A stretch of DNA of 64,000 bases from Watersipora subatra. Taxonomy: Eukaryota > Bryozoa > Gymnolaemata > Cheilostomatida > Watersiporidae. The stretch is from the NCBI RefSeq assembly GCF_963576615.1, contig NC_088708.1:57523196-57587195 (forward strand), in the 5' to 3' direction. The notes beneath the pieces were generated by a model. The model was not told where the DNA came from. It saw nothing but the letters and a program-made list of their open reading frames with translations, and searched no databases. Each line of letters starts with the position of its first letter. The first letter of the stretch is position 1. This document shows, in pieces, positions 47,601 to 58,400 of the stretch. A program made the translations under genes and the position numbers.

Positions 47601-49633
47601 TATGATACAGGCTGTTGATAATCTATGATACAGGCTGTTGATAATCTATGATACAGGCTGTTGATAATCTATGATACAGGCTGTTGATAATCTATGATAC
47701 AGGCTGTTGATAATCTATGATACAGGCTGTTGATAATCTATGATACAGGCGATGTTTCTTTATCAATAACTTTTCAGAACTGCTGATAAATAGCAGTGAA
47801 TAAGAGTTCACCATTATGTTAGGTTAAAATCTAATTTGAACTTTGTAAGAAAAATGATGTGGACACCCTCAAAGACACTGAATTACATCGATGTTGTTTT
47901 AGGTATGCTTATTAATGCCTCAATTCTCGCGTGCCATACGCTGATTATTGAGTAATGCACTTGTTCAATGAACTGAACAAGGGAAATGAATCGGTTTATT
48001 TTGAGCTCTGAAAAACAGTTCCCATAGTTTCTCGTAATCAATTTGACATAGGAAAAATAGATTTGACATGAGTGAATATGCCTATGAGCTCGGTCTCAGA
48101 ATGCATTAAACTCATATTTCTGTGAGTATTACTGTACTCACTCTTGGTTCAAATGTACTTGAACATCTTTTATGTTCATTAGTTTCATACGTAATGCTAG
48201 CACATTGTGTGGGTGGTGACTCTAGTACACATTGTGTAGGTGGTGACTCAAGTGACATGGCACACCAAGGGAGACTATTTTGCTGTCACTTTAAAGGACG
48301 CCGGTAATCAGTCAGTTATAATACATCAGATAAGCAAGCGAAGGTCGCAGTGTCCATTCAGCAAGCCTAAAGGCCTTGTCCAGTGTACACTCTTTCATCC
48401 GACCAAGCCATTCCTCTTTGTCGCTGTGAGTATTATATCTGGTTTATGTATGGCTGATGTTTGGTTGTGAGCGATTATCTACCTTGACTGATCAATTTCA
48501 TGCAGACACAAAGATACATCAGAGTTTACAACCTTCTCAAGCAAGTGTTGACCAGGAAGTTACAAGCTAATTGCAAGTGGATATCTAGCATGGCTATACA
48601 CCCAGCAGGTATCAACATTATAAATCTCATTTTTACTATTACCAGTGATTAGTTTCTGTAGGCAGCCTTTTTTTTCTTATTTGCAAATTTTAAGGCTATA
48701 TTTGGCAATTTTAGTTGCCAGTGCAATTGATTTTTTAGTCTGCTCACCTGTCTATGACATCATCTCTCTGAAATTATAGGAGTTATTTATGCAATAAATA
48801 TTGCAAAAGTTTATCGTTAGTTTTTGTTAGCTTCATTCCTGTAAGACATACTTTCATACTAATCTATGTATTATTTTTATATTTTCAGGGGATAATGTGA
48901 TCACTGGCAGCTATGATTGCAGACTGCACTGGTTTGACATGGATTTATCCACGAAACCTTACCAAACGCTCAAGTATGTTGCTGAGTATTTGCCCTTTTT
49001 CGTCAGAAAGTCCATTCCAGGCACAAGTTGGCTGTCTCTGCTTATAATCTTAGCCCAACCCTAGTCTCTCAGGAATTATTATCTTTCTAGTCGTTATTCG
49101 TCAGCTATTCAAACTTTGTATGTGATAATTACACTTATTTCTAGGCAACAGAAAAAGGCTATCAGATCAGTAGCCTTTCACAAAAAGTACCCTCTATTTG
49201 CATCGGTGTCAGATGATGGTAGTATTATCATCTCTCACGGAATGGTTTACAAGTGAGTTTTACATCTACATGTATGTATTTTCAAATTTAAATGGTTGCA
49301 AGTGAGTTTTACATCTGTATTTTCAAATTGAAATGGTTACAAGTGAGTTAGTTTTACATTTCCTTTTTACGCATTTTCAAATGCATGAACTTCAAATTGT
49401 CTAATGAGTATGTACTGTTCCATCTTTCAACAGTTTGTTTGGTTACTGAAGCTAATATATATGTATGGGTGTTTTTTAGTGATTTGATGCAGAATCCACT
49501 CATTGTACCCGTGAAGATACTGCGTGGGCACAAGACCGTGGACAGTCTCAGTGTTATTGACTGTACATTTCATCCGACACAGCCCTGGATTCTGACCAGT
49601 GGTGCTGATAGTACTATCAGACTGTATTCTTGA
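35697..49633 (+). CDS. BOP1: Ribosome biogenesis protein BOP1
   Basis: The CDS joins 35697-35813, 38628-38792, 38886-38963, 39066-39217, 40645-40867, 44121-44246, 44623-44892, 45363-45443, 45651-45720, 46287-46419, 46686-46792, 47226-47311, 48240-48425, 48506-48608, 48889-48973, 49145-49252 and 49480-49633. This gives 747 residues, with every phase consistent (human BOP1 has 746). BOP1 acts in the nucleolus in the PES1-BOP1-WDR12 complex needed for 28S/5.8S rRNA processing and 60S assembly. Residues 1-10 are basic, and 45-120 are acidic and serine-rich. The BOP1NT region spans about 130-400 ([53 protein letters not shown]). WD40 repeats fill about 405-747 and end [16 protein letters not shown]. 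Introns 1, 4 and 5 hold transposons, and several others hold minisatellites. AATAAA lies 104 bp after the stop. Confidence 0.97.
36470..36910 (-). pseudogene. Tc1-like transposase remnant in BOP1 intron 1
   Basis: The minus-strand translation contains FQDDNAACH and, after one stop codon, FNWPAQNPD. These are the second catalytic-Asp motif and the WPAQSPDLNPIE region of Tc1 transposases. The third acidic motif is lost after a further stop and frame change. A possible outer end with TACAGCACTG lies at 36031. Only the C-terminal catalytic part is recognisable and it is non-functional. Confidence 0.7.
37756..38499. mobile_element. TA-flanked MITE (pogo/Tigger-like) in BOP1 intron 1
   Basis: The element begins CAGTGGTCCTTCGTCATACG after TA (37754-37755). 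It ends in an imperfect complement, CGTAATGCGAGGGAGCAGTG, before TA (38500-38501). It is about 744 bp and non-coding. CAGTGGTCC-type ends with TA target duplication fit the pogo/Tigger group. Confidence 0.75.
40015..40443. mobile_element. TA-flanked MITE in BOP1 intron 4
   Basis: The ends CCATACTTTTCGGACTAT and ATAGTCCGACAAGTACGG are inverted repeats bordered by TA (40013-40014 and 40444-40445). Internally, GCGGCTTATA and GTGCGGC motifs repeat near both ends. It is 429 bp and non-coding, and is noticeably richer in GC than its surroundings. Confidence 0.78.
41236..41372 (+). mobile_element. TTAA-flanked MITE family A, solo terminus (BOP1 intron 5)
   Basis: Only the terminal 137 bp or so of family A is present, ending in GCAAGTCAATCT with TTAA at 41373-41376. 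It breaks off at nearly the same internal point as the copy at 31440-31574. Confidence 0.75.
41910..42008 (+). repeat. 29-bp tandem repeat, 3 units and a part (BOP1 intron 5)
   Basis: Three copies of a 29-bp unit beginning CTTACATGGCTATGACTTAC differ at one base each. A broken fourth unit follows. Confidence 0.9.
42009..43436. other. BOP1 intron 5, nothing recognised
   Basis: AT-rich intron with short accidental open frames. A loose C/D-box-like arrangement near 42784 was examined and not called. Confidence 0.4.
43437..43664 (+). repeat. 19-bp minisatellite, 12 units (BOP1 intron 5)
   Basis: Twelve units of the form TAATTTTCATTTAATGTGG are present. Units 1, 7 and 10 end in CTGA instead of GTGG, so two unit types are interleaved. 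Confidence 0.88.
45810..46005 (+). repeat. 30-bp degenerate tandem repeat (BOP1 intron 9)
   Basis: About six units built on TGGTATCTGTTGGTATTCAT then CAGTTCTGAA are present. Divergence rises toward both ends. Confidence 0.8.
47476..47749 (+). repeat. 23-bp minisatellite, 12 near-identical units (BOP1 intron 12)
   Basis: Twelve copies of a unit containing ATAATCTATGATACAGGC and TGTTG are present. All are 23 bp except the first spacing of 24 bp. The near identity suggests recent expansion and probable length variation between individuals. Confidence 0.93.
48201..48254 (+). repeat. 27-bp duplication across the BOP1 exon 13 acceptor
   Basis: Two adjacent copies of CACATTGTGTRGGTGGTGAC are present. 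The second carries GTGTAG and is the acceptor used (exon starts 48240). The first has GTGTGG at that point, so its acceptor AG is absent. Confidence 0.85.
49240..49352 (+). repeat. Triplicated 5' splice-site segment after BOP1 exon 16
   Basis: AATGGTTTACAAGTGAGTT, the last bases of exon 16 plus its donor, recurs in slightly changed form at 49291 and 49332. Three CAAGTGAGTT donors therefore stand in a row. Use of the second or third would bring an in-frame TGA immediately after the first donor, so the first donor is the coding one. Confidence 0.88.
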
Positions 49634-49952
49634 AGACCTGATCGGTGGTGCTTTTAGTTCCTGCAATTTTTTCAATTTGGACCTCAATATATTTGTATAA
49701 CCTGTTAATCAGAATATGTATTCTTTGTGGTACATAAATAAAATATATACAGTATAATTCTATATTCTTCTAATGTATTTCAGCTAAATGGAGTATGCCC
49801 AACTTGGCATTTGCTGACTAGAATATTACACATTAAAGATGAAATAAATTCATGAAAATGGAATTGACATTTGTTGAGGAACTATCACGCAGCAACTTTT
49901 ATAATACAACCCTAGACTAAAAGAAACACTATACAAAAAATCAACAACCCTG
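49634..49952. terminator. BOP1-SYS1 convergent 3' region with BOP1 poly(A) signal
   Basis: Only 319 bp separate the two stop codons. AATAAA at 49737-49742 is a good BOP1 poly(A) signal. No clean AATAAA complement is seen for SYS1 before it, so the SYS1 transcript may extend into the BOP1 3' UTR. Confidence 0.7.
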
Positions 49953-50787
49953 CTATAAATCTACTTTGCCAGATGTGCCCAGTGGTATTTCTTTCATTTC
50001 TGTCCGCATGCATAGAAATTCACCCAATACCGTCATTATAACTATCACCACTATACTAGTTATCCACCAGGAGACGGAGCTTGGCATTCTGGAGTTATAT
50101 ATGCAGCATACAATGAAGTGTATTAGATGGACTGTCACTGTGAAATCCAGACAATGTTTCGTCCTTTTGACTATATACCATAGACTGATGCCTCTGCAAT
50201 AAAGACGTCAGTGATGTAAATTGTTCTACATTCACATGGTGGCAACATAAAAAGTGAAAACTAATATCGCATGTGTTAACATGAGAAAAAATTACACCTA
50301 TAGAGTATTGCACTATTTTCAACAGTTCATGAAAAATTTGGACTTACCCAGTGATGGCATTAAGCATATATGCGCAGAGCACGCCTATCCCATTCTTTAA
50401 TTGAAAGCTCTACAATTTGTATAATAACAATAGTAGTTGATATTGATATATAGTTTAAAAATTCTATTACATTAATATACAAAGTAAACTGGTTTCATTA
50501 AACAGTATTAAGGTTGCAAAACATTAGCATAATCAAGATAACCAGCCAAATAATTAATTTCGACCAATTATTTCATGCACGACACACATATAGGTGTAAA
50601 CAGTACTTACATCAAAATTATATATCTGTCCCAAGCTCAACTGTGTTTCTATTTGTTCTGTCATTACTACAAGATCTAAGAGGACTATCCAGATGCCGAG
50701 AGAAAGATAATATGAAGCCTGGACACATAGGATTTGAGAGATTATTAGTGAAGGATCCCAAACAGAGCTTCTAAATGATCCGGACAT
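49953..50787 (-). CDS. SYS1: Protein SYS1 homolog (Golgi membrane)
   Basis: The minus-strand CDS joins 50611-50787, 50348-50409 and 49953-50193, giving 159 residues (human SYS1 has 156). SYS1 is a four-pass Golgi membrane protein that recruits the small GTPase ARFRP1 (yeast Arl3) and thereby controls trans-Golgi tethering. The family signature is strong in order: SFRSSVWDPSLIISQIL at the N-terminus, LNAIT in exon 2, VKRTKHCLDFTVTVH in exon 3, then YNSRMPSSVSWW, a final hydrophobic segment and GEFLCMRTEMKEIPLG near the C-terminus. Splice phases are 0 and 2 and agree throughout. At the third exon two AGs are close together, and the upstream one keeps the frame. The gene is compact and tail to tail with BOP1. 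Confidence 0.95.
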
Positions 50788-52745
50788 ATTTCATGAAAAG
50801 TATCCCTCATAAGCACATTCTAAAAATAAATTGTTTGGATGTTATTCTCACCCAAATAAGCATGAAAATATAAACAAGAAGAAACTGCATTGTGCCTAAA
50901 TATAGCTGACAATAATGATGATCATAGCTTTTTAATTGTGTTCATCAGTTAGTATAGAAGTAAATCCTTTGTAACAAAAGCATATTGGCATATTTTTGTT
51001 ACTAGCTGTAACAAAGAATTATGTATGAAGAAATAGTTAAGGCATAGCAATAATTGATGTTTAAACAAATTTTTAATGATTAAATTAAATCGAAACGTCA
51101 TTCTGTTTTTATCATACTCTTGAGATAATTTACATACTGCATAGCTATTAATAATATTGTGTAATCATCACCAATTAATGTAGATTTGTACTGTGAAATG
51201 CAAAATAATTAATACACTCCAATTTAAAAACATTTCTCGTTGACCATTTATTAGCAAAAGCTTATGATAAGTAAACTTAATAATTTTTGAACAAAGTGTC
51301 ATTGGCTAATTAACAAGCTCAAAATATTATATTATCATACAGGTAAGTTCAAAAACAAAGCAGTTTCGTTAAGCTGTTTCAAAACACTTATGTGTAGTTC
51401 GCATAGTAGCTGTTAATTAACTTTTGAAAACAAATTTTCTTAAGACAGTTCATTTTGTAAAAGTTCGAAAATGAATGTTTTTAAAGTTGTGTTCATCACA
51501 GTACAGTCTATATTCTCATAATTTGTTTAAACCGTATTCACATGAAACCTAAATATATTATTTCAATCAGTTTAGCTTTTATTTGTTATTATTATCTACT
51601 CTAAGAAGTTTGTTCATCACACCAGTTTTTGCCAAAAACAGTGAACGAAAATCTAATCTTGGACCACGAAGATCACCCACAAACTGATATTCAAATATAT
51701 ATTACAAGTTAGCTACATTGATGCACGATACTTATTACAAACTCGCTAAACATTTCAATTAGCAAGACACACTGTTTATTATGATCTAGTGATTCCTAAG
51801 GAAGAAGAGCAAAAGTAACATTGATAGACCTACTCTACTATACATCAGCCACATCAAAAACAATAATTAAATCCTCAAAATAGAAGCGCCATAACTTACA
51901 CACAACACCGTTCAATACATTCGTTTCGTAAAAACAAATATTTGTACAATAAACCCGTGATATCAACAAAAAATTCCAACGCACAACTATGAGTCACACT
52001 TATTTCAATAGCTCGTTGTGCGAAAATGTTGGAATTTGGTCGAGTACAACTCACCGAGATTTATTACCGGAAACTAGATTTCCAACATATCGTATATTCT
52101 TTTTGCTGAGTAATGTCCATACGAATAACGACTAAAGCTCGAACAGTCTCTTTACTTTAAAGAACGTTAGCTATGCAAGCGACTCGATGCTGTTCTGTTC
52201 GTTTAGTTCTGCTGCGTAGTGCAGGATATGTTAACCATGGGAATTTAAACGAAAATATAGCATTGAGTGGTATAGAAAATTTTAGTTTTTTGCTTATACA
52301 TTGCAGAATAATGCTTATACATTGCAGAATAATTGAGCACAATTTTTGGGCATTTCAAACTAATGACTCAAAGTTTTTCGAGTCGCATGATAGTCATCTG
52401 CTATCTAAAATCACTTAAGTCGACAGAACTTGTGCACTAGTGTTAAGTGAAGTCCACTTTTTAAAATTTCGATTTGAAATTACTTATGCGTTTTAAATTT
52501 TATGCTACCTTCATCACGAAATTTTTAACGCACTTTTTATAGTCACGTTTTTACTTCGAATATTACTTGACTTTTATTGAAAACATTTGAACTAAATCTA
52601 GATATGTACATGATGGCCCTTTTTTCCTCGGGGATCGAGGTCTTAGGGTTCGATTGACCAAGACCAAGACCAAGATAAAAGCGCCTTTTACCGGTTACAA
52701 TAATGTATAATATAGATATATGTATATATAAATATATGCATCAAA
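50788..52745. other. Intergenic upstream of SYS1
   Basis: AT-rich DNA that should contain the SYS1 promoter near 50790-51000. An 81-codon plus-strand frame at 52173-52418 begins with a basic, leader-like stretch (MQATRCCSVRLVLLR) but has no follow-on exon or family match. 52296-52333 has a 21-bp tandem duplication. No gene is called. Confidence 0.45.
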
Positions 52746-53190
52746 CACACCCTATACGATGCACCATCACACTCTAAACAACTTGCTTATACAGCCTTGT
52801 GTCGTTTTGTGCTGAAATATGCTTGTACAGTATGGGATCCAAGTGACAGACAGACAGTACATAACTTGGAAATGGTTCAAAACCGAGCAACACGATTCAT
52901 AGCCAATCTTGAAGGTAGAGATAGTGTCAGCAACACCCGTGAAAAGCTAGGTTTACAATTGCTTGAATCCAGAAAAAAAAATCATAGAGTAGCTTTACTG
53001 ATAAAGATTAAATCACATGATGAAAGTAAGCATAATGTGCTAGCTTCTGCTTATGATGAGCTTACTACTGACAGAAATGATACTGCCATAATCACACGTG
53101 CTGCTGCCCGAGGTAAACCAACATCAATATATGCCGTGACTCTTTCATAACAGTTTCTTACCCAAAACCGCTAGAGACTTGAGACTTAAA
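52746..53190 (+). mobile_element. LINE reverse-transcriptase C-terminal fragment
   Basis: The frame contains AYTALCRFVLKYACTVWDP followed by LEMVQNRATRFI and REKLGLQLLESRK. This is the conserved tail just after the reverse-transcriptase domain of CR1/Jockey-group non-LTR retrotransposons. The usual SFFPRTIRDWNSLP-like end survives only as a broken piece (FLTQN) after the stop at 53148. Everything upstream of the tail is missing, as expected of a 5'-truncated LINE insertion that has since decayed. Confidence 0.8.
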
Positions 53191-53429
53191 TCTCAGACTG
53201 AAACATACTCAGCCTAATGCTGGAATCTAGGTGAACTAGAGTATTAACCAAGTTTTTACTTCTGAGGCGCTTTCTCAAGGCCCCTGGAGCTAATTACAAG
53301 TGTACTTTTACTATCGAGTAAGTATAGTTTATCAATGGTAGTCACGATGAGCTTTGTTAAAATAGACCAATCACATGTTCAAACCCTGTAGAAGTAGATA
53401 GGGTGTTGGTTCAAAATTATAATATTTTC

Positions 53430-53930
53430 ATGGGATAAGTGATGAGTTTTGGCTAGTCGTAAAAGTTGTGCTTGAAACCGATCATTGAGTTAGCCTCATC
53501 TGCACGAACTATTGGCTTATTCAACTTACCCCCATTTATATGCTAAGTTGCGTGGGCCAATAGGGCAGGTTGGCTTACTTAACATTTTTTGGTTTAACTA
53601 GAAGATAAGCAAATTCATTAATTGGCTTATCCGACCTACCCCATTTGTTACCCCATTGGCTTATCTGACATCCCCATTTGTGGGCTAAGTTAAGTCGGCT
53701 AATAGGGCAGGTTGGGTCAATGTAGAAGGTATTCAGAAAAGTTGTTTTATAATGCAATAAATTTTTTCAACTAGGCCTGCTGCATCTTTTGAATTTACAT
53801 TTAAATATTAAATGTAAATTTAAATATTAAATGTAAGTTTAATATCTGCATGGGATAATTAATGAATTTTGGCTAGTCATAAAATTATGTCCTTGAAACC
53901 AGTCATTGAGTTAGCCTCATCTGCACAAAC
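53430..53930 (+). repeat. Diverged 80-bp direct repeats bracketing a repeat-rich 340-bp segment
   Basis: 53430-53509 and 53850-53930 are about 85% alike by eye (ATGGGATAA, TTTTGGCTAGTC, GTCATTGAGTTAGCCTCATC). Between them a second pair, GGGCAGGTTGGCTTAC and GGGCAGGTTGGGTC with their upstream flanks, is also duplicated. No coding sequence is present. Confidence 0.75.
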
Positions 53931-54200
53931 CAAACATTACATTTTTCAAGTTATTCTGTTTGACTAAAAGTAGGATTAATAACTATGTCTAGGTCATGTT
54001 GGTACCTTTTGGCACTAGCATAGCTAGGAACATGCATGTGTCAACTTACAACCTATTAATCACAGCAGATGTTTTTTGCTTTCATTGGGCTTTTTCACAA
54101 CTGGCCACTTTTTAAATGATACAAATTCTAGATTGATTCTCATGCCTATAATGTTTAAAATCACCTGTTTTGTTGTTTATGTACAACCTTTGTATCGGTA

Positions 54201-54480
54201 TCAAATTCTCTTAACAACCTCTATTTGTCTTACTAGTTTCAGCCATGCCCAATGTCTTACTACCATTACACTCATATTGAATGTAGAAGTATTAAAACAT
54301 ATGTTTGAATCAAGCTTTTACGCAATATAATATTGTATAATATAATATTTATACCAAACTCAAACTAAAGTCGCAAGCATTCTTCAAAGTTTTTCTCTCT
54401 ACTTAAGGAATTTTGTAACACTTCTTCCATCATTAAAGTTGGTTATAGAAATATCAATAGTTATCACTCTAGAACAAAAA
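54201..54480 (+). repeat. Dispersed repeat, copy 1
   Basis: It is similar to 56361-56620 in the same orientation (ATTCTCTTAACRACCTCTAT, CATGCCCAATGTC, CTCTACTTA). It is diverged and non-coding, and no termini were found. Confidence 0.6.
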
Positions 54481-55472
54481 TCAAGTAGTTTTTGGTCAGT
54501 GTAGGATTGTTTTGCTTAGTATATATATTTTTGGAAGTTTTGAGACTGTCGGGAAATATGCGGCCTTTTTTCCTCAATTGTAAAAGCATTGTTTGTTGTC
54601 TGTTTCAGTCTAGTAGTGTTCATATGCATAGCTTGTTATTGTGACTAGTTCAGCTAGATCTTTTTATTGCTACATAGTTACTTTATATCGCTGCTTTATC
54701 AATAGCATACATATATAATAATGTACGCTAGTTATAACTCTGCTATCTGTAATATTAAATTTTCAGAACATTTTTTGTGAAATTTGGCCGTAATTTCAAA
54801 GGTTTTTGCGCCCTTAATTTCATGCATTCTGACTAAAATGTGCTAATAACATTAGTTTCAATTTGCTTTTTTGATTTATGGTTTTAAGCAGTTTTTCATC
54901 CTTAGCAAAAATTGTGTACATTCATTGTTGATGCTCCTTTTTGCTATTTAAATTTTCCCGCAATAAGTGCAATTGACCTTAGTTCACCTTATGGCAACAT
55001 TATTTATTATAAAAGTATATTCTAAAATATGCATTTAACTTTATAATCAAAATATAATTGTTTACTTTGTAGTCTCTTCTCAAGGAAAAAGATCAACCTA
55101 TTTTAATTGAGAATTGTGATCAGAAATTACACTAGCAACAAGTAGGAACTACAAATATACTCAGGTAGGTTATTGGCATAAAGAGTGGCATTAGAATTTC
55201 AGAAATATTGCAAATGTATACTCATTCTCAGTGATTAAGACACTGTTCTTTGCAAATCTTACAGCATAAAAATCTGAATTCAATTCACCATTATTACAAA
55301 ATATATACTGTTATCTTTGTTACTAAGTACATAGTCGCAGATTCTTGTTCAGTTGGTCTATTTAAGCATACTACAAATATCTCATAAAATATATAGTTCT
55401 GTGAGAAAAACACATAATGCTGCTGAGATTCTCAAAATTCTATGTTTAGCATGGAAAAAAAATTTTTCTTGC

Positions 55473-58400
55473 TCAAAGGACAACTTTGTTGTTAGTGCTG
55501 TAATCTTGTGGCCAGATGTCTAGAAGGTATTTTACTGTTTCAATATGTAATCTCATGCTGCCAGCTTCGCCTTCGCCGTGTTCTCCATCTTGGTGTAGCA
55601 CAAAGATTGGTCCAAAGCAGACAGCTAAGTTGGATGTTGTCATCTTGTTTTCCGCTTGCTGTAAAGCCACGCGCTTGAGATGATTGAAGAGGAATACCAC
55701 AGTTCCCTGTGTAAAATACAACATGCATGTATATGTTTTGGCTGGTCACATTATGTAGTGGTATCTTACAATACAGACAAGTTTTGTGACAAAAGAAGGA
55801 CATGTGACAATTGATTTTCTGTAGTTACTACTATCCACTCAAGTTTTTTAACTTTTTGCAGAAATGCTAAGCAATTTTTAACTGTTTATTTTTATCCTTA
55901 GTTGTTTACTTGAGATGGCTCGCACTCAATGCCTAACACCTGCCATGTAAGTTGTGTGGAAACCCACTACTCATCCATATTGACCATAACTGCTCAGCAG
56001 CCATTCTACTTTACAGTTTTCGCTTTCAACCTTACTCTGGTCGCTTAGAGACACCATGCTTACTATAAAACAATATTTAACAAACCCTATTACCTATTAT
56101 ATAGTACCCTATTATAAAGGCTATTTTCTCAGTTTAAAAAAATAGTGAAGTTTCAAATGTTCACCACACTTCATTTTCTGGTAGCTGTTTGAAAGATTTC
56201 ATTTTGTAATATTTCTGATACGTGTAGGCTTTAGAATAGTAGCCAAGGCTGTATGTGCCAAGCTGATGTTCAATTTTAGTTTTATTGTTCCTCTGTTAAA
56301 TCTCTTAATGTTATAATTACTTGCTTTTTAGTTAATGCACAAATTTTTCATGTGTATCTAAATTCTCTTAACGACCTCTATGTGTCATACTGGCTTCTAC
56401 CATGCCCAATGTCCTGCTACTTCTCGACCAATCAGAGTGTAGAAACCTTTAGAATATTCATCAAAATCTAATATTTATGGCAACTCGATGATCTATTGAT
56501 CCAACTGAATGATATGTCAAAATCATGTCTTTGAAGTTGTCTTCTCTACTTATGGAATCGAGCAACACTCTTTTCATCATTGAAAACGGTGACAGAATTG
56601 TCGACATTCATTCTATCCACTACTGTTACCACACAGTCTCATGATATATTTCATCACAATTATTGTAAAACCCTCTAGCTATAATTTGCAAATAGTTTTT
56701 GTAACTCTGAGAATCAATTTTTGTAAAGAGATACTATCGTTACAAAAAGTTTTTAGATATAATGCTACCAGATTCTTTTTCTCCAGGTTGTCACTGGATT
56801 AACCGTAAAATCTTTATAGGAATGCCATGACGTTCTATTTTTCAACCCTTCCTTGGAGTGGCGCTTTATTAGAGGTGACATTCAAATAAATGGTGGCGTT
56901 GTATTTTTCAAACACCTCGTCAGAATGCTGAGAAGATGAATTCAACCTTTTCACGGGCAAATCGAATGTCGCTTATATTTTGTACTCTCCTTCGGGCGGT
57001 GCAACATTAATCCTTTTGAATGCAAGAAATTTGCTAACTTATCTCCAACTTGTGGACCTTTAAACGAATACATGCGAGGAAGCTGATACATATCTCTATC
57101 TGTTGATATCTATTGCTTACAATTAACCTATGATGATCTTATAGCCTGCGTTGCATTTTGTTGGAGTTTTAAAGTTTTCTATTTCATTTTAAATTTGAAG
57201 GCATGTTTTCATTTTATAACTACATATATTTAACAATGTTGCATAAAAGCTTATTGCACTCATCGATACGTTCGCTACAGTTTGCAGCCAAAACTGGCTT
57301 TTTATGTGCAATAGAGAACAGGAGTTACGGGCGTCGATCTATTGTAAGCTGAGTTTAGATTATGGCAATCATGCTTTTAAATAATATGCTATAAATCTGC
57401 AAATTTTATAAGTTTTATAATAATAATAATTTATTAAATGCTACAAATATATATCCAAGAACAAGTGACATAAACAAACCATAATTATAATTCATGCAGC
57501 ACCAAAAATTTTAAAACAAAAAATATTAGCATCGTTTGATCAGCCAGTTGCGCTCTGATTGTTTTTTCTGTTTGAAACTATTTCATGTTCTTCTGACTGT
57601 TCAATGCCTTTCACAACATTTTTTGACCTCAACCCATCTTCTGCACAGCTGAGCTAGTCGATATTAGCATCCAAACAATTTTTTGCAGAGCAAAACTTTT
57701 ACGCTATGCCATTTAGAATAGGAACTTCTAGCGCGAATAAAGAGAAACCGGGTGTAATCAAAATAGCCTCAAAATGTTAGCCACATGATACGTAGTAGCA
57801 CATTTTTCATTGCAAAGGCAAAAACTTTTTCCCACATACATCGAAGTATCAAGACCGTGTTAAACAAGGAACTGCTATTAGCCTGATACAGTTACTAAAT
57901 ATTTTTGTGGTGTTGCAATTAATTTTAACGAAAAAACCTAGTCTTGGAGATGGAAAATGGACTTTGAAACAAACAGAAACAACGAACGAGTTAATTGCAA
58001 TTGATGTGATCCACTCATTATTAGTACGGTTTGGTAGGCACTTTTCCAGTGATCACTTGCTATTATGAGTTCGTTCGTAAAGATTAAGAATTTCAAATAG
58101 TATTGGTCAAATAGAAGCGGCGTTCAAATAGAAATGGTGTTGAATTAAATGGGTGGCGCTTTATTTTTTAACCCTTCCATAGTGGCGTTCAAATAGAGGT
58201 GACGTTTAATTAAAGGTGGCGTTCAAATAGAGGTTTTACGGTACTTACATTAAGCATGACTTAATGCTTAATGCATGTCTGTAATGGACCTTTCTCTTAC
58301 ATTCCATACCTACCTGTTGCCAAGGGTAGAGTTTTGCGACAAACTCATTCACAACTTCGAGGCTGTCTGAATCAGCATCCTGAGTCGTATCTTTAGTTAA

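Noticed and set aside
52173-52418. 81-codon frame with a leader-like N-terminus
   Set aside because: No donor and following exon could be found that continues a recognisable protein, and there is a local tandem duplication inside the frame. It is left as a possible first exon without support.
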